Shown piece by piece: positions 26,699 to 35,130 of a stretch of 64,000 nucleotides of DNA. Numbering within the stretch: the first letter of the stretch is position 1; every line of letters starts with the position of its first letter. The DNA lies in contig NZ_CANMFS010000002.1 in NCBI RefSeq assembly GCF_947497275.1, positions 534,705 through 598,704 of the forward strand, read 5' to 3'. Below the pieces are notes generated by a model, which saw only the letters and a list, made by a program, of their open reading frames with translations, was not told where the DNA came from and made no database searches. A program made the position numbers and the translations under genes. Source of the stretch: an uncultured Sulfitobacter sp. GTDB taxonomy: Bacteria > Pseudomonadota > Alphaproteobacteria > Rhodobacterales > Rhodobacteraceae.

Positions 26699-26779
26699 CT
26701 TCGATAATTAGCATTTGATTTGCGCAATTAAAAGCATTAGATATTCCGTATATGAAATACTGAATAAAGGAACGAGACG

Positions 26780-26935
26780 ATGACACTGTCAGAAGCATTT
26801 CTGTGGCCCGGTACGAAAGTATGCGAGCGCCTCGGCGTCGACCCCGAAGGTGAGGCCGGATTGATCCGCTGGATGGTCAACACGCTGGTCTACCTGGTGG
26901 TCAGTCTGATTTTTGTATGGCTTGTCATGGTGTGA
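26780..26935 (+). CDS. Small single-helix membrane protein upstream of the globin
   Basis: A 51-residue frame (MTLSEAFLWPGTKVCERLGV at the start) with one C-terminal transmembrane helix at about residues 31-51 (MVNTLVYLVVSLIFVWLVMV). It has a ribosome site (AAAGGAACGAG), starts 81 bp from the divergent nsrR, and ends 2 bp before the globin ATG. The soluble N-terminal half has one cysteine. No known family was recognised. The position suggests a role in NO response with the hemoglobin, perhaps as a membrane tether or partner. Confidence 0.65.
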   Translation: MTLSEAFLWPGTKVCERLGVDPEGEAGLIRWMVNTLVYLVVSLIFVWLVMV

Positions 26936-26937
26936 CC

Positions 26938-27333
26938 ATGCCCCCGCGCATCCCCGTCACCCCGGAACAGATCGAGCGGGTCGTACACAAGTTCTACACC
27001 CGCGTAAGGGCGGACCCCGTACTCGGCCCGGTCTTTGCAGCGCATGTCACGCAGTGGCAGCCACACGAGGACAAGATCGGACGGTTCTGGCGCAATGCCT
27101 TGTTGCTGGAGCGTTGTTATGACGGCAACCCGATGCAGGTCCATTCCGCCGCCGGGAACGTCAGATCGCACCATTTCGAGATCTGGTTGGCACAGTTCGA
27201 TACAGTGCTCGCCGAGGAGCTTCCGGCGGCGCTGGCGCAAAGCTGGTCAAGGCTCGCGCACAGAATCGGTCGCGGGCTGAGCTATGGCGTAGCCAGAGGG
27301 GATGCCACCGAACAGGTCCCCCACCTAGGATAA
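26938..27333 (+). CDS. Truncated hemoglobin (group II/III type)
   Basis: A 131-residue globin. The proximal region is visible (MQVHSAAGNVRSHHFEIWLAQFDTVL), with F residues in HKFYTRVRADPVLGPVF and a Trp/Phe-rich E-helix region (KIGRFWRNALLLERCYDGNPMQVH). This is the pattern of group III truncated hemoglobins. Such proteins bind O2 and NO; beside an NsrR-like regulator and nor genes, NO dioxygenation or scavenging is the likely role. The ATG at 26938 lies 2 bp after the small membrane gene; an upstream frame start at 26917 is not needed. The last residues (DATEQVPHLG) are a short tail. Confidence 0.85.
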   Translation: MPPRIPVTPEQIERVVHKFYTRVRADPVLGPVFAAHVTQWQPHEDKIGRFWRNALLLERCYDGNPMQVHSAAGNVRSHHFEIWLAQFDTVLAEELPAALAQSWSRLAHRIGRGLSYGVARGDATEQVPHLG

Positions 27334-27376
27334 CGGACACACCGCCGACCGACCCGCCACCGCGACACGGGGGCGC

Positions 27377-28009
27377 TCAGCTTAGCGCCTGAAACTCGAC
27401 ACGGCGGTTTTCGTCGGCGCGGCTGTCAGCGGGGTTCGCGGGAAACCGCTCTCCCATGCCGATGGTCTGGAGCCGCTCTGCGGCAATCCCGCAGCTTTCG
27501 GTCAGATGCCGCGCCACCTCCTGTGCGCGCAGCATCGACAGACGCTCGTTGTACTGCGCCGAACCGGACGTATCGGTGTGCCCGACGACGCGCACGAGGT
27601 TGATGTCGCTTTGCCTGAGCACCTGACACATCTTGTCGAGCTTGGGTTTCTCCGCATCCGAAAGCGCTGCGGAATCAAATCCGAAGGTGATCCGCAGATT
27701 GACCTGCAATTCGGGATCAAGCTTCCCAAAGACAACCGGCGTCGCCGCGATCGGCTTGTTGGGATCGGTCGGGGTAGGATCCGCCTGCGCCGTCACGGTT
27801 GTTGATCCTTGCGCAGCGGTGGCGTCCTCGACAGTCACCAACTTGAGTCCGCGCGATTGGCCCAGACCGTTGGTCGTGGCCTCGTTGAATGCCTCTTTCT
27901 GGCGCTCGAAAAGGCGGGTCAGTTCCTCGACCGACAGATCTTCCTGTGCCGCGAGCGGCGCGGCAAGCAGGCTTGAAAAAGCGAGGGCGGCGGTAAGAAT
28001 ATGTTTCAT
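27377..28009 (-). CDS. OmpA-family outer membrane/periplasmic protein
   Basis: A 210-residue protein with a Sec signal (MKHILTAALAFSSLLAAPLAAQ) and a C-terminal OmpA/MotB peptidoglycan-binding domain: ITFGFDSAALSDAEKPKLD, VVGHTDTSGSAQYNERLSMLRAQEVARHL and ADENRRVEF. No beta-barrel precedes it, so it is a periplasmic or lipid-free anchor. It diverges from the T6SS phosphatase operon. It could be an accessory cell-wall anchor for the T6SS, but TssL already has such a domain and the link is only positional. Confidence 0.85.
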   Translation of the reverse strand: MKHILTAALAFSSLLAAPLAAQEDLSVEELTRLFERQKEAFNEATTNGLGQSRGLKLVTVEDATAAQGSTTVTAQADPTPTDPNKPIAATPVVFGKLDPELQVNLRITFGFDSAALSDAEKPKLDKMCQVLRQSDINLVRVVGHTDTSGSAQYNERLSMLRAQEVARHLTESCGIAAERLQTIGMGERFPANPADSRADENRRVEFQALS

Positions 28010-28165
28010 GGACTGGACCTGTGATAAAAATGGTTTTGCCGAAAAGCTAACCTAGGGTAACATCAAACCAGTTTCAAAGCAGCCTTTTTCAGAGAGTTCC
28101 TATGCCGATATCAGCCGGTTCCGGTTCTGTCGGGCGGAACCCGACGTGACCGACGGGGGGCAGGA

Positions 28166-28918
28166 ATGACAGCGCCCGTAACCCGCGTACCGCCGCTCTA
28201 CGCCGGAGCTGTGCCAAACTTCTTCGGTGCCGGCCTCACGCACACGGGTCTGGTGCGCGAACGCAACGAGGATTCGATCCTGACAGATCCATCCGGTGCG
28301 CTTTGGGCGGTTGCGGACGGCATGGGCGGATACGGGCACGGCGATGTAGCCTCGGATATCGTCATCGACAGGCTGAGCCGGGTGGCCGACGACGCGAGGG
28401 CGGTGCAGGCTCTGCGCCGGCAGCTTGAGGCCGCGAACACCGAAATTCTCGACCGCGCCAGAAATGCGGGACAAATGGGATCGACTGTCGTCGTGATGCA
28501 CGTGCAGAACTCGACTGCAACGATCGTCTGGGTCGGCGATTGCCGTGCCTATCTGTTACGCGGCGGCTCACTGCGCCTTTTGACGCGCGATCATACGGTC
28601 GTGCAGGATATGGTCGATCAGGGCCTGCTGGGCGATGACCAGCGCGCCCAACACCCCGAACGCCACGTTATCACCCGCGCGGTGGGGGTCGAGCGCGCGG
28701 TGGAGATCGACAAGACCGTCGTACCGCTGGTCGCCGGCGACAAGGTGCTTTTATGCAGCGACGGGTTGACGGCCTGTCTTGGCGACCCCGAAATCGCGTC
28801 GCACATGTCTGCCGCCGCCACTCCCGCAGCAATGTGCGATGCGCTGGTGATCGCAGCGCTCGAATCCGGCGCGCCTGACAATGTATCGGTGGTTTCGGTA
28901 TTCGGCAGCGAGGGATAG
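28166..28918 (+). CDS. pppA: PP2C-family serine/threonine phosphatase (T6SS PppA type)
   Basis: A 250-residue metal-dependent phosphatase. PP2C motifs are in order: TGLVRERNEDS, WAVADGMGGYGHGD, MGSTVVVMH, WVGDCRAYLLRGG, LTRDHT, KVLLCSDGLT and APDNVSVVSV, so the metal-binding aspartates are complete. In T6SS the phosphatase reverses the kinase PpkA's action on Fha and turns secretion down. It heads a rightward operon with the M15 peptidase (2 bp away), the TssL/TssM hybrid and probably vgrG. The kinase lies at the other end of the locus. Confidence 0.88.
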   Translation: MTAPVTRVPPLYAGAVPNFFGAGLTHTGLVRERNEDSILTDPSGALWAVADGMGGYGHGDVASDIVIDRLSRVADDARAVQALRRQLEAANTEILDRARNAGQMGSTVVVMHVQNSTATIVWVGDCRAYLLRGGSLRLLTRDHTVVQDMVDQGLLGDDQRAQHPERHVITRAVGVERAVEIDKTVVPLVAGDKVLLCSDGLTACLGDPEIASHMSAAATPAAMCDALVIAALESGAPDNVSVVSVFGSEG

Positions 28919-28920
28919 CA

Positions 28921-29790
28921 ATGCGCCAAGGAATGCTGATTGGTCCCATCATCATCGCGATCGGCCTTGTGATGGCGGGTATAGCGGTGGCGGTCGTCGG
29001 CGCGCTGTTGCAGACCGCCGATGGCAGCACCGAATTGCGGCTTGAGAGAACAGAGGCGCAAACTGCCAGGATGCAATCGCAGATCGACACCCTGCGCTCG
29101 GAACTCAGGGATGCACAGGCGGAAATCAACCGATTGGCCGAAGAGGTAGCCCTTGGCGCAGCGGTGGTGCCCACGGACCCCACCGGTGCGCCCCTGACCC
29201 TGACGCCGCCACCCCAGCCGCAGGAAGACCAAGACCACGGCGGCACCGAAGCGATGACGGAAGTGATGAAACTGGCCAAGGCGCGGTTCAACAAGGGCAT
29301 CAGCCAGCCCCGCAACCGGATCATGCTGGAGGTACTGGGCGTGCCGCGCAGTACGAAAACGATCAATTGCAGCGGCGTGACGAACCCCCGCCTGAAGGCG
29401 CTGCTGGAAACGCGACAGGTGGGTCCGATCCGCGTAACGATGCTGAAACCCGCGCTCGACAGTCTTGAACGCATCGTCTCGAAGCTGAAACAAAGCGAGC
29501 CTGACATCCACGATGCGCTTGGCACTGCCGGGGCGCTGTGCGCGCGGCTGATCCGGGGGTCGAGTTCTTCGTGGTCGAACCATTCGTGGGGCACCGCGAT
29601 CGACGTAAAACTACAGGGACGTCTGGACGGTTTCGGCGACGGCGGCACGCAATTCGGTTTGTTGCTGTTGGCCGAATTGTTCAACGATGAGGGTTGGTAT
29701 TGGGGGGCCACCTACAACCGCGAGGATTCCATGCATTTCGAAGTGGGCGTTGAAACGCTGCGGCGGTGGCAGACTGAAGGCAAGCTGTAG
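28921..29790 (+). CDS. Membrane-anchored M15-type peptidase, TagX-like peptidoglycan hydrolase
   Basis: A 289-residue protein with one N-terminal membrane helix (residues 5-30), a coiled-coil stalk (about 37-78), a proline-rich linker (82-101) and a peptidase M15/VanY-type domain. Zinc ligands are visible as His221 and Asp228 (SNHSWGTAID) and His272 (SMHFEV). Acinetobacter TagX, a membrane L,D-endopeptidase with a VanY-type domain, opens the cell wall for T6SS assembly, and this gene has the same layout. It sits between the PppA phosphatase and the TssL/TssM hybrid. It could instead be a cell-wall effector, but the membrane anchor and lack of a PAAR or Hcp link argue for assembly. Confidence 0.8.
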   Translation: MRQGMLIGPIIIAIGLVMAGIAVAVVGALLQTADGSTELRLERTEAQTARMQSQIDTLRSELRDAQAEINRLAEEVALGAAVVPTDPTGAPLTLTPPPQPQEDQDHGGTEAMTEVMKLAKARFNKGISQPRNRIMLEVLGVPRSTKTINCSGVTNPRLKALLETRQVGPIRVTMLKPALDSLERIVSKLKQSEPDIHDALGTAGALCARLIRGSSSSWSNHSWGTAIDVKLQGRLDGFGDGGTQFGLLLLAELFNDEGWYWGATYNREDSMHFEVGVETLRRWQTEGKL

Positions 29791-29793
29791 CCG

Positions 29794-32229
29794 ATGCCGG
29801 CGGTCCCTGCCTCCGCTCTCGATCTTGCGGCCCGCCCGGTCCTTGATCTGGTCGACGACATGGAGCAGCGCGCGCGCGGTGGCGCGGCGGCAATGGTGGA
29901 TGCGGCGGCGGCGGCGCTTGCGGGGTTCGAACGCGACGCCGCCCGCGCTGGTGTTCCCTCTGCCGCCATAAAACCTGCCCGCTACGCCCTCGCCATGCTC
30001 TTCGACGTTCGGGCGCGCTCGGTCGCGGGCCTGTCGCTGAGCGCGTGGTCCGTCCTTGCGCAGAGGCAGCTGTTCGAGGGGCACGACATGCCGGTCTCCC
30101 GAATTCGCGATTTCCGCGAAACGGCAGCAAGACAAGGCGCGGAATTTGCCGATCTGGAACGGTTCCTCGCGGATATCCTCGCGCGCGCTGAGGATCGTCG
30201 CCATGCGCACCGCCGCATTGACAGCGGCAACTGGGGTCTGCGTATCGCGGCCTATCTACTGGTGCTCGTGCTGGGGTTGGCAGGATATGCCGGTTGGCTG
30301 GAGCACCGTTTCCACGCGCGGCTGATCACCGCGTTCGATGCCGAGGCGCTCAATATCGGGTTGGACCGTCCGCAGGATCGCACGGCACTGGTGGCGCGGC
30401 TGGACGATATGCGCGCCGCGGTGGCGCGGGTCAGGCGCGCCGCCGCGCGCGCACCGCTGCGGCGGATCGTGAGATTGCCGATGGGCGACGGCGAAACACA
30501 CGCCGAGGCGGTGTATCAACAGGCGATCGAACGCCATGTGCCGCGAGCCATCGCGAACGGGATCGAAGAGGTGCTGGCGACCGATGGGGACGGGCTTGTC
30601 CTTTACGACACGCTGCGCGGCTGGTCGGTTCTGACGGGGGCCGCCGATTGGAACGTCGGCTATTTGCAAGGCTGGCTGGGTGATCATGGCGCCGCAGCGG
30701 GAGTCGAGGGGTTGGGACCGCACGCGCAACTGCTCGAAGGCCCCTTTCCCGACATCACAGCGCGCGACACGCCGGTGATGGACCAGGCGCGCGGGTTCGC
30801 CGCCGAGGTGCCGGAGCCCGACCGCGCCTGGCTTGAGCTGGCGCGCTCCGAACGGATGCGCGCGCTGCCGGTCTGGCAGCCGACCGCACAGATCCGCGCG
30901 CTAGACACCATCGTCTTGCGGCGGTCCGGACGCGCGCTGGATGACGGCATCCCCGGTCTTCTCACGGCGACAGGATGGGATGAAGCGCGCGATTTCGCGG
31001 TGGGCGGCGCCGTGCAACGCGCGCGGGATATGGCTCCGCTGATCACTGGACGCGTCCTGCCCGCCCGGAACGCATCACCGGATCTGTTGATGGACCGGCT
31101 GCATCTGGAAACCCTGTCGGCCTGGAAAACCTGGCTTGCCGATCTGCGGGTGCGACCCTTTGCGCAGCGCGAGACGGCGATCATCGTCTCGGGGGCACTG
31201 GCGCAACCGGAAAACCCGCTGACCCGGCTTCTGCGCGAGGTTTGGGTACAAGTCGGCGGCACCGACCGCACCCGCACCCATGCCCAACAGTTGACCATCG
31301 CGCGCGAATTCGGGGCCATGATCCAATATGTCGAACAGGGCCGGATGGCCGAGATCTCGGGCCTCTTTTCGCAGTTGAACGTGGCGCTCGGCGCGATTGA
31401 CATCAACGCCAGCCGTGGCACGCAAAGGCTGATGAGCATTCAGGACCGCGCCCGTTCCATCGCCGCACTCAAGAGCGCGCCGCGTATCGTCGTGCAGATC
31501 GCCGAGGATGTGCTGGCGCAATCGGCCCAGCCCGAACAGGGCGAGGCGAGCAATTCGCTGACGCGCGCGTGGCAGCGGAAGGTTTTTCCCCTGTGCCGCG
31601 ACACGTTGGGTTCGCATTTTCCCTTTGCTGAAGGCCCCGATGCGTCCCCTGCGGATCTGACAGCACTTCTGGGTCCGCAGGGCGTGTTGAGCACATTTGT
31701 CAGACAAACTGCGGCCCCGTTGCTGGAAACCTCCGAAAGCCCGTGGCGCTGGAAGCCCGAAGCGCGTTTTGCGGGTGTCACCGCCGAAAGCGCGGTCGTG
31801 CTCGAACGCGCGATGCAGGTGTCCGAAGGGCTTTTCGGAACAAGCGGAAAGCTTGATTTCGATCTGACACTGGCAGCGCTGGCCGAGCGGGGGCAAACGA
31901 TGGTTGCCATCGGTGGCGCGGCACAACCGGTGCGCGCCACCGGAGCGCCCGCCGCGCTGCACTGGCCCGGCCCACAGCCCGGGATCGGAATCGAGGTCAG
32001 CTTTCGCGAGAGTTCCGATGCGGCCAGGATCGTGCACACCGGCCCCTGGGGCCTGATGCGGCTGATCGACGGCCTGCGCCTGCGCCAGCGCGACGGCGGG
32101 CAGCGCATCCTTCTGGACCTGCGCAGTGCGGCGGGTCGCGTGTTTCTGGAAATGCGCTTTCAAGCCAGACTAAACCCGGTTTCCGTACGCGCCGCGATGC
32201 TTGGGCTCGCCTGTCCAGCCACGCTGTAA
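29794..32229 (+). CDS. TssL/TssM hybrid: TssL-like cytoplasmic domain fused to a TssM periplasmic region
   Basis: An 811-residue protein. Residues about 10-125 resemble the cytoplasmic domain of TssL (FERDAARAGVPSAAIKPARYAL and ERFLADILA align with the TssL of this locus at 38674-40011). One helix follows at 150-169, then a periplasmic region like TssM: LYDTLRGWSVLTGAADWN, and the C-terminal beta domain with WPGPQPGIGIEVSF and GPWGLMRLIDGLRL. The TssM N-terminal helices and its Walker A NTPase domain are absent. A separate, full TssL and TssM are encoded downstream, so this is an additional membrane component, not a replacement. It lies 3 bp after the M15 peptidase. Assignment is by motif resemblance; function is not known. 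Confidence 0.75.
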   Translation: MPAVPASALDLAARPVLDLVDDMEQRARGGAAAMVDAAAAALAGFERDAARAGVPSAAIKPARYALAMLFDVRARSVAGLSLSAWSVLAQRQLFEGHDMPVSRIRDFRETAARQGAEFADLERFLADILARAEDRRHAHRRIDSGNWGLRIAAYLLVLVLGLAGYAGWLEHRFHARLITAFDAEALNIGLDRPQDRTALVARLDDMRAAVARVRRAAARAPLRRIVRLPMGDGETHAEAVYQQAIERHVPRAIANGIEEVLATDGDGLVLYDTLRGWSVLTGAADWNVGYLQGWLGDHGAAAGVEGLGPHAQLLEGPFPDITARDTPVMDQARGFAAEVPEPDRAWLELARSERMRALPVWQPTAQIRALDTIVLRRSGRALDDGIPGLLTATGWDEARDFAVGGAVQRARDMAPLITGRVLPARNASPDLLMDRLHLETLSAWKTWLADLRVRPFAQRETAIIVSGALAQPENPLTRLLREVWVQVGGTDRTRTHAQQLTIAREFGAMIQYVEQGRMAEISGLFSQLNVALGAIDINASRGTQRLMSIQDRARSIAALKSAPRIVVQIAEDVLAQSAQPEQGEASNSLTRAWQRKVFPLCRDTLGSHFPFAEGPDASPADLTALLGPQGVLSTFVRQTAAPLLETSESPWRWKPEARFAGVTAESAVVLERAMQVSEGLFGTSGKLDFDLTLAALAERGQTMVAIGGAAQPVRATGAPAALHWPGPQPGIGIEVSFRESSDAARIVHTGPWGLMRLIDGLRLRQRDGGQRILLDLRSAAGRVFLEMRFQARLNPVSVRAAMLGLACPATL

Positions 32230-32320
32230 GAGTTTTTCCGCCCGGTTCGGGCAAATCCGCTGTATGGTAGCTTCATTGTTTTTGATTTTTCGACTCGCGC
32301 TCTGATCAAAGGAGCCAAAA

Positions 32321-34648
32321 ATGGCATTAGACCGCACCGCATATTTAGTCACCCCGCTCGGCACGATGGACGGCCCTTTCGGCCCTGTGGACGCTTTGCA
32401 GTTTGCGCATCTCACAGGTGCTGATCACGTCAGCAGGTGTTTCGAGTACAACATTCTCGCGCAAAGCGTCGATCCTGCGATCGCAAGTGCCGATCTGCTG
32501 GGCGAAACGGTCTCGGTCGTTGTGCCATCCGATCTGGCCGATGAGCAGGAGCCGCGGTATTTTCATGGCATGGTGGACCAGTTCCGCTTCGAGGGCAACG
32601 ATGACGACAACCTGTATCAGTACCGCCTGGTGGTGCGGCCCAGGCTCTGGCTTTTGTCCAAATCCACCGACAACCGCATTTTTCAGGATCAATCGGTCAA
32701 GGATATCATCGCGTCCGTGCTGGATGAACACGGCATCGCGGATTACCGGTTCGACGTGCAGGGCAGCGCGTTGGACGTGCGCGACTACTGCGTTCAATAC
32801 GGCGAGACGGATCTCGATTTCCTGCAACGGCTGATGGAGCACGAGGGCGTCTTCTATTTCTTCGAATTCACTGAAGGCAAGCACACGCTCGTCATGACCG
32901 ATGAGATGTCCGCGCTCAAACCCGGCTTTCCGGATGGCACGCTGCGGTTCGAGCCAAACGATCTTGCTGCAATCGAAGGTGCGGGGATCATCTCGCGGCT
33001 CAGCCGCACGGACAGCATCGTGACGGCGGAACACACGCTGACGGATTACAACTTCGAAGTGCCGTCCGCCGATCTCATCGCCAGATCACTGGATGGCGAT
33101 GTGCATACTGACGACACCACAGAACGGTACAGCTATCCCGGCCACTACACGGAAGCGGCGACGGGTGACGACATTGCAAAGCGGCGCTTGCAGGAGAACC
33201 GATCACTGCAATACCGCGTCAAGGCACGCTCGACCGCAATCGGATTCTGGGCGGGACATCTTTTTGCTCTCTACGATCATCCGCGCGAGGAGGAAAACCG
33301 CGAATACATGGTCCTCACGGCACAGTACGACATCCTTGACGGCCAATACGCGGCGAGCGTACGGATCGAGCGCGATCAGGGCATGCTGACGACCTTCGCG
33401 CTGGTCCCGTCCGACAGCGTTTTCCGCCCCGCCCGCACCACGCCCAAACCGGTGATGAAAGGACCGCAGACCGCGCGGGTCGTCGGGCCCGCCGGGGAGG
33501 AGATCTACACGGATGAATACGCCCGCGTCAAAGTCCACTTTTTCTGGGATCGGCTGGGCGGCGGCAATGAAACATCGACCTGCTGGATCCGCGTCAGCGC
33601 AGCCTGGGCGGGGGCCGGTTTCGGCTTTATCCAGATCCCGCGCATCGGGCAGGAGGTGATCGTCGATTTCCTCGACGGCGATCCCGACAGGCCGATCATC
33701 ACCGGGCGGGTCTACAACGCCGAGCAGATGCCGCCCTATGACCTGCCGGCAAATGCCACCCAATCGGGTTGGAAATCCGAAAGCTCGAAAGGCGGCGACG
33801 GCTGGAACGAATTGCGGTTCGAGGACCTGAAGGGGTCGGAAGAAGTCTATTTTCAGGCCGAGAAGGACCACAATGAGCTGATCAAGAACAACGAGAGCCG
33901 TCACATCGGCAATGATTTTGCCGAAGAGGTCGTCAACAATGCCACGCAGGACGTTGGCGTCAACCGCGACGAAACGGTCGGCAACAACAAAACGACGTCC
34001 GTAGGCGTGGACCGCACCGTCGATATCGGCAGCAACGATACCGAAACGGTCGGCATCAACCGCAGTCTGACCGTCGGCGTCGACGAAACGATCGCCATCG
34101 GCGCCAATTCAACAGAGACGATCGGATTGAACCACACCCAGTCTGTCGGCGCGAACCAGACGATAACCGTAAGCGTGGCGCGGATTGATACAGTCGGCGC
34201 GGTCGAGACCCGTACCGTGGGCGCCGCCCAGATCAACAGTGTCGGGGCCACCCGCCAGATGTCCGTGGGGGCAGCGCAAAGCCACGACATAGGTGCCAGC
34301 GACAGCTGGGAGATCGGCGCGGGCCAATCCGTCAAGATCGGCGCCGATCAGGGCACCGAGATCGCCACCAATCACAGCCTGTCTGCGGGAGAGGACAGCG
34401 TCTTCAAGATCGGCAAGAACATGTCTTTCACCATTGGCGAGAACCTTGATGTCGAGGTGGGCAAGGATATCAGCGTCAAGGCGGTCGATAGCATTACCTT
34501 TGTCTGCGGCGATGCCAAATTCCAGCTGAAGAAGGACGGCACGATTGTGCTGGAAGGCAAGGATCTGACCTTCAAGGGGTCGGGCAAGATCAACATTGAT
34601 GCCAGCAGCGACATCACGATGAAGGGCAGCAAAATTAACCAGAACTGA
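32321..34648 (+). CDS. tssI: T6SS spike protein VgrG (TssI)
   Basis: A 775-residue spike. The N-terminal gp27-like part contains VSRCFEYNILAQS and YCVQYGETDLDFLQRLMEHEGVFYFF; the gp5-like OB region has RVKVHFFWDR and WAGAGFGFIQIPRIGQEVIVDFLDGDPDRPIITGRVYN. A long C-terminal needle of octad repeats (residues 544-718) and a final segment (FKGSGKINIDASSDITMKGSKINQN) follow. No toxin domain is visible, so effectors must ride as PAAR-tip cargo, such as the DUF4150 protein at 52671-54026. Ribosome site AAAGGAG. The end overlaps tagF convergently by 14 bp. Confidence 0.94.
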   Translation: MALDRTAYLVTPLGTMDGPFGPVDALQFAHLTGADHVSRCFEYNILAQSVDPAIASADLLGETVSVVVPSDLADEQEPRYFHGMVDQFRFEGNDDDNLYQYRLVVRPRLWLLSKSTDNRIFQDQSVKDIIASVLDEHGIADYRFDVQGSALDVRDYCVQYGETDLDFLQRLMEHEGVFYFFEFTEGKHTLVMTDEMSALKPGFPDGTLRFEPNDLAAIEGAGIISRLSRTDSIVTAEHTLTDYNFEVPSADLIARSLDGDVHTDDTTERYSYPGHYTEAATGDDIAKRRLQENRSLQYRVKARSTAIGFWAGHLFALYDHPREEENREYMVLTAQYDILDGQYAASVRIERDQGMLTTFALVPSDSVFRPARTTPKPVMKGPQTARVVGPAGEEIYTDEYARVKVHFFWDRLGGGNETSTCWIRVSAAWAGAGFGFIQIPRIGQEVIVDFLDGDPDRPIITGRVYNAEQMPPYDLPANATQSGWKSESSKGGDGWNELRFEDLKGSEEVYFQAEKDHNELIKNNESRHIGNDFAEEVVNNATQDVGVNRDETVGNNKTTSVGVDRTVDIGSNDTETVGINRSLTVGVDETIAIGANSTETIGLNHTQSVGANQTITVSVARIDTVGAVETRTVGAAQINSVGATRQMSVGAAQSHDIGASDSWEIGAGQSVKIGADQGTEIATNHSLSAGEDSVFKIGKNMSFTIGENLDVEVGKDISVKAVDSITFVCGDAKFQLKKDGTIVLEGKDLTFKGSGKINIDASSDITMKGSKINQN
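33950..34475 (+). repeat. Octapeptide needle repeats in VgrG
   Basis: In the VgrG frame, units of about eight residues of the form xxVGxNxT repeat some twenty times (for example DETVGNNK, TTSVGVDR, TVDIGSND, TETVGINR). This is the triple-stranded beta-helix of gp5-like spikes. It is unusually long and regular here and lies C-terminal to the OB domain. Confidence 0.75.
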
Positions 34649-35126
34649 TCAGCGCCAACCGGGCCAGCCGTTCTTGCGGTGGCCCCTCCGGGCTGCGGTT
34701 CCACCAGACAAGCGGCGGGACAAGCGGATGTGGCGCAACGTCGGGAAGCGGTATGCGCGCGAGAGCGGCCTGCACTGCCGCGGCATCCGCGCGCGCATCC
34801 AACGCCGCGACCAAGACTACTGCGGCGGCATCGGCCCAACGGTCCGCAGCCGCTCGGTCGGCCCCGTTCAACGGAACGCAGGCGGCGAGCGGGTAAGGCC
34901 GTCCGACGGAATCCTCGCCCGGCTCAATCACCAAAAGCCACGATTTACCGTCGAGGACGAGGACCGCACGCACACCGCCCGCAGGCCAGTTCATGGCCGC
35001 GCCGGCAAGTCCGGCGATATGGGTTGTCAGCCAGCTGTCGAGCGGGCGACGGATGCCTGCGGGTATCCCGCGCGCCACAAAATCACCTGCCACCGGCAGC
35101 TTTCCAAAGAAACCTGTGCTCATCAT
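34635..35126 (-). CDS. tagF: T6SS-associated protein TagF (ImpM)
   Basis: About 163 residues, starting MMSTGFFGKLPVAGDFVARG, the standard TagF opening, with WLLVIEPGEDSVGRPYPL and a C-terminal PLVWWNRSPEG. TagF represses T6SS post-translationally; in Agrobacterium it is fused to PppA, but here the two are separate genes about 6 kb apart. It starts 4 bp after the tssM stop and ends the main T6SS operon. The longer frame upstream (to 35228) lies inside tssM and was dropped. The start could be either of two adjacent ATGs. Confidence 0.9.
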   Translation of the reverse strand: MMSTGFFGKLPVAGDFVARGIPAGIRRPLDSWLTTHIAGLAGAAMNWPAGGVRAVLVLDGKSWLLVIEPGEDSVGRPYPLAACVPLNGADRAAADRWADAAAVVLVAALDARADAAAVQAALARIPLPDVAPHPLVPPLVWWNRSPEGPPQERLARLALISSG

Positions 35127-35130
35127 AACG

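Noticed and set aside
26710..26740. A possible third NNR or FNR box between nsrR and the small membrane gene
   Set aside because: TTGATTTGCGCAA has one good half-site but the spacing is one base short of the 5-4-5 pattern, so it is too weak to call.
27230..27241. GCGCTGGCGCAA inside the globin gene resembling an NNR box
   Set aside because: It lacks the left TTGCG half and lies within coding sequence.
33900..34480. Repetitive DNA that could suggest a CRISPR or tandem-repeat locus
   Set aside because: The repeats are protein-level VgrG needle octads with degenerate codons and no spacer structure.
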